Shown piece by piece: positions 1-6,370 of a stretch of DNA of 44,325 nucleotides. The DNA is from Nonomuraea sp. SBT364 (GTDB lineage Bacteria > Actinomycetota > Actinomycetes > Streptosporangiales > Streptosporangiaceae): the NCBI RefSeq assembly GCF_001083785.1, contig NZ_LAVL01000066.1, positions 1-44,325 on the forward strand, given 5' to 3'. The position numbers and the translations under genes are program-made. Positions within the stretch are counted from its first letter, which is position 1. Each line of letters starts with the position of its first letter. Below the pieces are notes generated by a model that saw only the letters and a program-made list of their open reading frames with translations, was not told the origin of the DNA and ran no database searches.

Positions 1-125
1 CCGCGGCCACCACGATGCTGCTGACGCTGGCCCAGAACGAGCGACTACCCCAGAACCGCGTCGAACTCGCCACCGAACTCGTCATCCGCGACAGCACCGC
101 GCCTCCCTCGCTTCCCTCCGCCTGA
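1..125 (+). CDS. LacI-family transcriptional regulator, C-terminal fragment (runs off the window)
   Basis: Only the last 40 codons are present, open from base 3 to a TGA at 123-125. The residues read ...QNRVELATELVIRDSTAPPSL, matching the usual end of LacI/GalR sugar-binding regulators (TELV-x-R-x-STAPP). The DNA-binding and most of the ligand domain lie outside the window. It precedes, on the same strand, a promoter with a perfect LacI-type palindrome, so it is a candidate regulator of the dehydrogenase operon that follows; the complete LacI gene at 2283-3311 is the other candidate. Family call from a short motif only. Confidence 0.7.
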   Translation, partial: AATTMLLTLAQNERLPQNRVELATELVIRDSTAPPSLPSA

Positions 126-157
126 ACGGCGTCCCCGCACGACGGAACGGGCGGGGG

Positions 158-186
158 TTGACGCGCAGGGCGATCAAAATTAGGTT
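158..186 (+). promoter_or_regulatory. Sigma-70-type promoter of the Gfo/Idh-PmoA operon
   Basis: TTGACG at 158-163, a 17-nt spacer, then TAGGTT at 181-186, close to the actinobacterial -35/-10 consensus. The predicted start near 193 lies just before the palindrome at 198-211, so a bound repressor would block the start of transcription. Confidence 0.65.
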
Positions 187-197
187 GACCGGGCAAA

Positions 198-211
198 AGT
201 GATCGATCACT
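198..211. promoter_or_regulatory. LacI-family operator (14-bp perfect palindrome)
   Basis: AGTGATCGATCACT is a perfect palindrome with the central CG typical of LacI/GalR operators. It sits about 5-18 bp downstream of the predicted transcription start and 25 bp before the ATG of the dehydrogenase gene. One of the two LacI-family proteins in the window probably binds it. Confidence 0.7.
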
Positions 212-235
212 CTCGGTCGTCCGAAGGAGTTGCGC

Positions 236-1369
236 ATGTCCGCGTCTTCGTCCCCGGTTCGTGTCGCCGTCGTCGGCGCCGGCGGCATCGCGAAGGCCTG
301 TCACCTTCCCGCCCTGGCCGCGGCGGACGACGCGGTACGGATCGTCGGCGTGTGCGACGTCGACCCCGGCCGCGCGAACGAGCTGGCCGACGCCTACGAC
401 GTCCCCGGCCGCCACACCGATCCCGCCGCGATGCTGGCGGCCGACAGCCCTGACCTCGTGATCGTCGCCACGCCACCGGCCGCGCACCGTGAGGCGGTGA
501 TCGCCGGCCTGGAGGCGGGCGCGTGGGTGTGGTGCGAGAAGCCGCCCACCCTGTCGCTGGCCGAGTACGACGAGATCGCCGCCCACGAGAAGGACGGCGG
601 CCCGTACGCGAGCTACGTCTTCCAGCACCGCTTCGGCAGCGCGGCGCGGCGGCTGCGGCGGCACATCGCCGAGGGCGAGCTGGGCGCGCCGCTCGTCGCG
701 GTCTGCAACACGCTGTGGTACCGCGGCCACGACTACTTCGAGGTGCCGTGGCGCGGCAGGTGGGAGACCGAGGGCGGAGGTCCGACCATGGGCCACGGCA
801 TCCATCAGATGGACCTCATGCTGAGCCTGCTCGGCGACTGGAGCGAGGTGCACGCCGTGGCGGCCACGCTCGGCCGGCGGGTCGAGACCGAGGACGTGTC
901 GTTCGCGATCGTCCGCTTCGCCTCGGGCGCCATCGCCTCGGTGGTCAACAGCGTCCTGTCCCCGCGCGAGACGAGCTACCTGCGCTTCGACTTCACCGAC
1001 GCCACGGTGGAGGTCGAGCACCTGTACGGCTACGAGAACTCCAACTGGCGCTGGACGCCCGCGCCGCACGTCACCGACGCCGGCAGGATCGCCGGTTGGG
1101 CGCCTGCCGAGAACACGCCGAGCTCGCACCGCGCACAGCTCGCCGCGCTGCTGGCCGCCATGCGGGCCGGCGAGCGGCCCGCCGCCGGCGGCGCCGACGG
1201 CAGGCGTGTCATGGAGCTGATCACGGCCATGTACCAGTCGGCCATCACGGGGTGTCCCGTCTCCAGGGCCGAGCTCGGCCCCGCCAACCCCTTCTACCAC
1301 TCGCTCGACGGCGGCGACACCCCGGCCGCCGTCGCCCGTCTCCAGCGGAAAGACGTTCACCATGCCTGA
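236..1369 (+). CDS. Gfo/Idh/MocA-family NAD(P)-dependent oxidoreductase
   Basis: The 377-residue protein has an N-terminal Rossmann fold with a dinucleotide motif near residues 11-17 (VVGAGGIAKAC) and the family's EKP motif (WCEKPPTLS) near residue 101, followed by the C-terminal alpha/beta substrate domain. Members oxidise or reduce sugars, inositols and sugar acids in the cytoplasm. ATG 236 is chosen because GAAGGAG (223-229) stands 6 nt before it; the TTG at 230 is too close to that site. The gene overlaps the next by 8 bp, so the two are co-translated. LacI control and the PmoA-like partner suggest carbohydrate catabolism; the substrate is unknown. Confidence 0.88.
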   Translation: MSASSSPVRVAVVGAGGIAKACHLPALAAADDAVRIVGVCDVDPGRANELADAYDVPGRHTDPAAMLAADSPDLVIVATPPAAHREAVIAGLEAGAWVWCEKPPTLSLAEYDEIAAHEKDGGPYASYVFQHRFGSAARRLRRHIAEGELGAPLVAVCNTLWYRGHDYFEVPWRGRWETEGGGPTMGHGIHQMDLMLSLLGDWSEVHAVAATLGRRVETEDVSFAIVRFASGAIASVVNSVLSPRETSYLRFDFTDATVEVEHLYGYENSNWRWTPAPHVTDAGRIAGWAPAENTPSSHRAQLAALLAAMRAGERPAAGGADGRRVMELITAMYQSAITGCPVSRAELGPANPFYHSLDGGDTPAAVARLQRKDVHHA

Positions 1370-2270
1370 CGCCAAGCTCGCCGTCCGCGAGGACGGCACG
1401 TCCCTGATCATCACCGCCGGCGACGTGGAGATCGCCCGGTACGTCCACCGCCCTGACGCGCCCCGCGCCGAGTCGCCCAAGCCCTACATCCACCCCATCC
1501 GCAGCCTGTCCGGCGCGCCCATGTCCGTCTACCGGCCGTGGGACCACCGCTGGCACAAGGGCCTGCAGATGACCTGGGCGCACCTGTCGGGGCAGAACTT
1601 CTGGGGCGGCCCGACGTTCTCGGCGGAGCGGGGCTACCACTGGGAGGACAACCTCGGCCACATCGGCCACATCGGCTTCACCGAGCTCTCCTCCGACGGC
1701 AGGCAGGTCGTGGCCGAGGAGAGCCTGCGCTGGGTCTCGGCGCAAGGAGAGCACTGGATCACCGAGCGGCGCCGCCAGGTCTTCCACGGCGTGGACACCG
1801 CCCGGGGCCTGTGGGCCCTGGACTTCACCACGAAGCTGCGCAACGTCCGCGGCGACACGCTCGACTTCGGCAGCCCCACCACGCACGGCCGGCCGATGGC
1901 CGGGTACGCGGGCTACTTCTGGCGCGGCCCCAGGTCCTGGACCGGCGGCACCATCATCGGCGCGGACGGGATGGGCGGCGAGGAGATGATGGGCGCCGAG
2001 GCCGCGTGGCTGGCCATGGCCGGGCAGCACGACGAGCTCGACGGCGGCGGCACCGTGCTGGCCATCGCCGGGCACTCCAGCGCGTCGGTGCCGATCAAGT
2101 GGTTCGTCCGCAATGAGGCGTTCGCCGTGATCAGCCCCTCCCCGTCCTTCGACGAGGAGATCGCGCTGGCCCCCGGCGACACCCTCGAACTCGCGCACCG
2201 CTACGTCTTCATCGACCACGTGTGCGACCGGGCCGAGCTGGAGGAACTCGGGGCGGAGTTCGCCCTGTGA
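1362..2270 (+). CDS. PmoA-like family protein (DUF6807 type)
   Basis: This 302-residue cytoplasmic protein resembles the family named 'PmoA' in Pfam: RPYIHP-like and RPWDHRWHKGLQ motifs near residues 45-70, HGRP..GY.GYFWRGPR near residues 165-185 and a closing beta-rich segment. Despite its name, the family is not a membrane methane monooxygenase subunit. In actinomycetes and Bacteroidetes it sits beside Gfo/Idh/MocA dehydrogenases in sugar loci, as here, and its biochemical role is unsettled. The ATG overlaps the upstream stop by 8 bp, with GGAAAG upstream. It converges with the LacI gene after only 12 bp, with no clear terminator hairpin. Confidence 0.8.
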   Translation: MPDAKLAVREDGTSLIITAGDVEIARYVHRPDAPRAESPKPYIHPIRSLSGAPMSVYRPWDHRWHKGLQMTWAHLSGQNFWGGPTFSAERGYHWEDNLGHIGHIGFTELSSDGRQVVAEESLRWVSAQGEHWITERRRQVFHGVDTARGLWALDFTTKLRNVRGDTLDFGSPTTHGRPMAGYAGYFWRGPRSWTGGTIIGADGMGGEEMMGAEAAWLAMAGQHDELDGGGTVLAIAGHSSASVPIKWFVRNEAFAVISPSPSFDEEIALAPGDTLELAHRYVFIDHVCDRAELEELGAEFAL

Positions 2271-2282
2271 CCCGCTGCTCCC

Positions 2283-3311
2283 TCAGGCGGGCGGCGGGCC
2301 GACCGTCTCGCGGACGATGACGCGGTTGATCGACCGGCCGGAGGGCGGCGGCGTGGCCTCACCGCGCACCACCGCGATGAGCCTGGCCATCGCCTCCCGC
2401 CCCTGCGCCTCGCGGTCCACCGCCACGGTGGACAGCGCGGGCGTGGCGAAACGTCCCAGTTCCTCGTCGTCCCAGCCGAACACGCTGACGTCGCCGGGCA
2501 CCCGCCAGCCCCGCGACAGCGCCGCGCGCACGGCCCCCATGGCCACGTGGTCGTTCACCGCGACGATGGCGGTCACGCCGCATCCGTCGGGCAGGCCGCG
2601 GACGGCGTCGTAGCCGGATCGCGGGCTCCAGTCACCGAGCGCGACACCGTACGAGGTGAGCCCGCGGCGCTCGATCGTCTGCTCGAAGACGAGCTTGCGG
2701 TTGCGGGCCGAGGCCCAGCTCAGCGCGCCGGCGATGTGGAAGAAGACCTGGTGGCCGAGCGAGGCCAGACAGTCGATGATCTCCTCGACCGGGGACGCGT
2801 CCGCGAGCACGCTCGCCCCGCGCAACTCGTCGTCGTAGTCGCCGGTGACGACGATGGGCACCGGCGAGGCGGCGGGGTCGATCTCCAGAGGGGTCAGCGA
2901 CAGAACGCCCTCGACCTGCCCCGACCCGGCCAGCTCCAGCACCCGCTCCGCCCTGGCGCGCGGATCGCCCTCGACGCTGAGAACCTCCAGCTGGAAGCCC
3001 TCGGCGTGCGCCGCCTCGGCGGCGGCGCGAAGCAGGCGCGCCGGCCACAGGTAGGTGGAGGCGGGCAGGGTGATCGCCAGCCGGTTCGTGTGCCGCGTGC
3101 GCATGGAGCGCGCGACGAGGTTGGGCCGGTAGTTGAACTCCTGGACGACCAGGTCGATCTTGGCGCGGGTCGCCGGCCGCAAGGTCTCGTTCGCGCGGAA
3201 GTAGCGGGAGACGGTCTGGTGCGAAACGCCCGCGCGCCGGGCCACCTCGTGGATCGTGAGGCGCGGCGTCTCACGCTCGTCCAAGGGCCCTCCCGTCGCT
3301 CTGCGCGACAC
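2283..3311 (-). CDS. LacI-family transcriptional regulator
   Basis: The 342-residue protein has the LacI helix-turn-helix at about residues 17-40 (LTIHEVARRAGVSHQTVSRYFR) and the hinge-helix region (RPNLVARSMRT) near 63-73. A periplasmic-binding-like ligand domain follows, with the typical VNDHVAMGAVRAL and VSVFGWDDEELGRFATPALSTV strings. It probably senses a sugar and represses the convergent Gfo/Idh-PmoA operon through the palindrome at 198-211. The start is uncertain: GTG 3311 gives the full N-terminus but has a weak ribosome site. An internal TTG just upstream of the HTH follows GGGAGGG closely. Either start leaves the DNA-binding domain whole. Confidence 0.9.
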   Translation of the reverse strand: MSRRATGGPLDERETPRLTIHEVARRAGVSHQTVSRYFRANETLRPATRAKIDLVVQEFNYRPNLVARSMRTRHTNRLAITLPASTYLWPARLLRAAAEAAHAEGFQLEVLSVEGDPRARAERVLELAGSGQVEGVLSLTPLEIDPAASPVPIVVTGDYDDELRGASVLADASPVEEIIDCLASLGHQVFFHIAGALSWASARNRKLVFEQTIERRGLTSYGVALGDWSPRSGYDAVRGLPDGCGVTAIVAVNDHVAMGAVRAALSRGWRVPGDVSVFGWDDEELGRFATPALSTVAVDREAQGREAMARLIAVVRGEATPPPSGRSINRVIVRETVGPPPA

Positions 3312-3354
3312 AGCCTACTTCGCGTCCGGCGCTCGCGGCCGTGAGTGAGGCCGC

Positions 3355-3385
3355 TTGACCCTCACGTGGCGTGAGGCGGCATAGT
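3355..3385 (+). promoter_or_regulatory. MerR-type promoter with operator in a 19-bp spacer
   Basis: TTGACC (3355-3360) and CATAGT (3380-3385) are separated by 19 bp, the over-long spacing typical of MerR-activated promoters. The spacer contains the dyad CCTCACG-TGG-CGTGAGG (3360-3376), two perfect 7-bp arms around 3 bp. The GTG of the MerR gene begins 7 nt after the -10 box, so the transcript is probably leaderless and autoregulated. Confidence 0.75.
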
Positions 3386-3392
3386 CCGTGCC

Positions 3393-4508
3393 GTGGAGGA
3401 TCACTGGACTGTCGGGCACGTGGCCGAGCTGGCCGGCGTGAGCGTCCGCACGCTGCATCACTATGACGAGATCGGCCTCGTCCGGCCGTCGGCGCGGACC
3501 TCGGCCGGATACCGGGCCTATTCGGCGGCCGACGTGCAGCGGCTGCGGGAGGTGCTGGCCTATCGGCGGCTGGGCTTCGGGCTGCGGGAGGTCGCGGAGC
3601 TGGTGGGCGACCCGTCCACCGACGCGGTCGCGCACCTGCGCCGGCTGCGCGGCCTGCTGCTGGAACGGCGTGATCGCGCTGACGCCATGGTGGCGGCCAT
3701 CGACAGGGAACTTGACGCGCGGGCGAACGGAGTGAAGGTGACACCGGAGGAGCAGTTGGAGATGCTCGGCGCACGGCTGTACGACGAGATCGGCGGCGCC
3801 TACACCGCGACACGGCGCACCGAGCCGCGGATCGCCGCGCAGATCTGGGAGGCGCTCGGGGACGCGCGGACGGTGCTGAACGTCGGGGCCGGCACCGGCT
3901 CCTACGAGCCCGGTGATCGCGACGTGACCGCGGTGGAGCCATCGGCGGTCATGCGGGGGCAGCGGCCCGCCGGCTGCGCGCCGTGCGTGGCCGCTGCCGC
4001 GGAGAGCCTCCCGTTCGAGGACCGGTCCTTCGACGTCGCGATGGCCGTCTCCACCGTGCACCACTGGGGGGACCCGATCGCGGGGCTGCGCGAGATGCGG
4101 CGCGTGGCGCGCCGCGTGGTGGTGCTCACGTTCGACACCGACGAGCCCGGATGGCAGGACCGGTTCTGGCTCACGCGCGACTACCTGCCCGAGTTCGCCG
4201 CCGTCCTCGCGAGATTCCCCTCGCTCGCCGGGATGGCCGACGCGATCGGCGCCCGCGCCGAACCGGTGCCCATCCCGTGGGACTGCTCCGACGGCCTGTT
4301 CGAGGCGTACTGGCGCAGACCGGCGGCGTACCTGGAGGACCACGTGCGCCGTGCGATGTCGGTGTGGACGAAGGTCGGGCCGCAGGCCGAGCGGCGGGCG
4401 GTGCGAAGCCTCGCCGACGACCTCGGCTCCGGCCGGTGGGCCGAGCGCAACGGCGACCTCGCCGGCCTCGACGCCGCGGACCTCGGCCTCCGCCTGCTCA
4501 TAGCCTGA
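3393..4508 (+). CDS. MerR-family regulator fused to a class I SAM-dependent methyltransferase domain
   Basis: One uninterrupted 371-residue frame. Residues 5-75 are a MerR winged helix (WTVGHVAELAGVSVRTLHHYDEIGLV...GYRAY) and residues 80-125 the coiled-coil dimer helix ending in a TipA-like TPEEQLEMLG. Where an effector domain would sit there is a methyltransferase fold: motif I VLNVGAGTGSYEP (161-173), acidic motif VTAVEPSAVM (178-187), and a motif resembling ESLPFEDRSFDVAMAVSTVHHW (204-225). The expected product is a regulator that binds SAM or a substrate, or that methylates its ligand. GTG 3393 is chosen because the MerR promoter places the transcript start there. Fusion may be natural; no frameshift or stop separates the halves. 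Confidence 0.82.
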   Translation: MEDHWTVGHVAELAGVSVRTLHHYDEIGLVRPSARTSAGYRAYSAADVQRLREVLAYRRLGFGLREVAELVGDPSTDAVAHLRRLRGLLLERRDRADAMVAAIDRELDARANGVKVTPEEQLEMLGARLYDEIGGAYTATRRTEPRIAAQIWEALGDARTVLNVGAGTGSYEPGDRDVTAVEPSAVMRGQRPAGCAPCVAAAAESLPFEDRSFDVAMAVSTVHHWGDPIAGLREMRRVARRVVVLTFDTDEPGWQDRFWLTRDYLPEFAAVLARFPSLAGMADAIGARAEPVPIPWDCSDGLFEAYWRRPAAYLEDHVRRAMSVWTKVGPQAERRAVRSLADDLGSGRWAERNGDLAGLDAADLGLRLLIA

Positions 4509-4614
4509 ACCTCGGCGGCGCGGCGAGGGGCCGGCCGGAGCCGGACGCCGACGTCCCTTGACAGTGTCCTTCCGGATGAAAGGCTGAGGTTCTTCCAGGT
4601 CAAGGAGGACCGCG

Positions 4615-5268
4615 ATGACCACGACGCCCCCGGAAGCCCTCACCCGCGACCCCGCGGCACCGCAGATCGCGCAGTCGCTGGCGGAGATCCACAGCCTGGG
4701 CGCGGGCCTCTTCTCCCGGGCGCTGGTGATGGTCGCGGGAGACCTCTCCTTCGACGAGGCGCACAGCTACAGGACGCCGGTCGCGGGAGCGCGTTCCGGG
4801 GGTACGACGCGCTATTCCATGACGGACGCCGACGACGCCGGCCGCGGCTACGAGGGGCGCGTCGACAGGGCCCAGGCGCGCATGTCCAAGCAGGACAGCG
4901 AGGTCGCCGTCCTGCAAGAGGCCTGGGACTGGATCGAGGCGCTCCATGCCTCGTTCCCCCACGGCGCCGGCATCCGCGTCGTGCTGATCGGCAACATCGG
5001 GCCGTGCACCGGGTGCAAGGCCCGGCTGGAGCTGTTCCGGCAGGACCTCATCAGCGTGTTCGGCCCCGGGCAGGTGATCGTGGAAAGCGTCTACGACACC
5101 AGCGAGATGTTCATCACGAAGAACTACTCGCAGAAGTACGAGGACTACGAGACGGGGACCACGAACACGGTCTCGACGACCTACGGATACGAGGGCGCGA
5201 CGGTGGAGGCCGTCCTGCCGCCGGGGGCTCACCAGAGCGTGTCGTACTGGCTGTACCGGGTGATGTGA
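4615..5268 (+). CDS. Putative cytidine-deaminase-fold protein (PCxxC zinc site), function unknown
   Basis: I do not recognise a named family. The 217-residue protein has the layout of the deaminase superfamily: a beta hairpin ending SARSGG-like (residues 55-64), a helix opening D94-S95-E96-V (the DSE form of the H/C/D-x-E motif) and, after a strand, GPCTGCKARLELF with C131 and C134, the second zinc motif and following helix. The glycine/tyrosine/threonine-rich tail (about 165-217) is unusual. No signal peptide is seen. ATG 4615 follows AAGGAGGA (4602-4609). A consensus TTGACA lies at 4558-4563 but has no good -10. The stop overlaps a possible GTG start of the PP2C-like gene (GTGA), indicating coupling. 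Substrate unknown; nucleic-acid or nucleotide deamination is inference. Confidence 0.5.
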   Translation: MTTTPPEALTRDPAAPQIAQSLAEIHSLGAGLFSRALVMVAGDLSFDEAHSYRTPVAGARSGGTTRYSMTDADDAGRGYEGRVDRAQARMSKQDSEVAVLQEAWDWIEALHASFPHGAGIRVVLIGNIGPCTGCKARLELFRQDLISVFGPGQVIVESVYDTSEMFITKNYSQKYEDYETGTTNTVSTTYGYEGATVEAVLPPGAHQSVSYWLYRVM

Positions 5269-5309
5269 CCCGGCCGCCGCGGGTCCGCCCGTGGGAAGGG
5301 ACGGCATGG

Positions 5310-6287
5310 ATGCGGCACTGGAGTGTGGCCGAGCAGCACTTCGCGCCCAAGGAGCCGCACGCCGGAGCGGGTGAGGACCGGCTGGTGGTCCTGCACGACG
5401 ACCGCGGTGTGCTGCGGTGCGCGGCGGTCGTCGACGGGGCCACGGACAAGAGCGGCCGCGACTACGGCGGGCTGAGCGGCGGAGCCCGTGCCGCCGAGCA
5501 GGTGGCCGGCACCCTGGCCCGGTTGCCCGCCGCCGCCGGCCCGCACCGGGCGGTACGGGAGATCACCGCGGATCTGGCCCGATTACGCGCCCGGTGGGGT
5601 ATCGCCGCCGGCGACCTGGTCGCGCCCGGTGCGGTGGCCGCGGTCGTGCTGCCCGAGCTGGGCCTGCTGTGGCGGGTGGGCGACGTCCATGTCGCGCTCG
5701 CCCGCGGCCCGGCAGGGGCCGGGCTCGGCCCGGACGGTGGGCGGGCGCCAGGGCCGGGAACGTCCTGGGAGCACCATGACGGGGACAAGGCGCTGGATCG
5801 GGTGCTCGCGGAAGCCCGGGCGATCTACCTGCACAGCCTGCTCGCCGGCGGCGGCGACGCGGACGCGCTGGCGGCCGAGGACCCCGGCCGGGCCCTGATC
5901 CTGCCGGCGCTGCGGCGGCAGAGCAGCCTGGCCAACCGGACCGGGCCCTACGGATACGGGCTGCTGGACGGCCGGCGCGTGCCCGGCCGGTTCATCGAGA
6001 CGTTCCGCCTGGACGGGGTCGACCAGGTGGTGCTGGCCTCGGACGGCTACCTGCGCGCCGAACCCAGCCTCGCGCTGGCCGAGCACCGGCTGGCCGAGTC
6101 CCTGGCCGCCGACCCGCTGCGCATTCACCAGCACCCGGCCACCAAGGCGGTCCGGCCGGGCGCGGACAGCTTCGACGATCGCACCTACCTTCGTCTCGTC
6201 CGTGACCCTTCACCGACGGCTGCGGGCCGGCACACCTGGCGGCCCCACGTCCGCCGGGCCGGCGCCGCTTTCCGGCTCACCCCGTGA
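5310..6287 (+). CDS. PP2C-like protein phosphatase family protein
   Basis: This 325-residue protein shows the spaced acidic motifs of metal-dependent PP2C phosphatases: GEDRLVV near residue 20 (metal Asp), AAVVDGATDKSG near 43-54 (motif with DG), VGDVHVALA near 125, DQVVLASDGYLRAEPSL near 240-256 (SDG) and DSFDDRTYLRLV near 287-300 (DD). It differs from the PPM sequences I know well, so substrate and activity are unproven. ATG 5310 follows GAAGGG (5295-5300). An in-frame GTG at 5265 overlaps the upstream stop and would add 15 residues, so translation may be coupled to the deaminase-like gene. A small hairpin follows the stop. Confidence 0.6.
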   Translation: MRHWSVAEQHFAPKEPHAGAGEDRLVVLHDDRGVLRCAAVVDGATDKSGRDYGGLSGGARAAEQVAGTLARLPAAAGPHRAVREITADLARLRARWGIAAGDLVAPGAVAAVVLPELGLLWRVGDVHVALARGPAGAGLGPDGGRAPGPGTSWEHHDGDKALDRVLAEARAIYLHSLLAGGGDADALAAEDPGRALILPALRRQSSLANRTGPYGYGLLDGRRVPGRFIETFRLDGVDQVVLASDGYLRAEPSLALAEHRLAESLAADPLRIHQHPATKAVRPGADSFDDRTYLRLVRDPSPTAAGRHTWRPHVRRAGAAFRLTP

Positions 6288-6290
6288 GCT

Positions 6291-6307
6291 CGCGGGGCAA
6301 GCCCGCG
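6291..6307 (+). terminator. Short GC hairpin after the PP2C-like gene
   Basis: CGCGGG-GCAAG-CCCGCG, 6-bp arms and a 5-nt loop, 3 bases after the stop. There is no U-tract, which is common in actinomycetes. Weak candidate. Confidence 0.35.
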
Positions 6308-6370
6308 ACGATCGCCGCCATCGTCGCATGCCGTACATAAGGCGAGGTGCTGCCCCTTAAGGTTTGCGAC

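Noticed and set aside
4558..4590. Complete promoter before the deaminase-like gene
   Set aside because: TTGACA is exact, but no -10 box is found at 16-18 nt, so only the -35 is noted in the gene entry.
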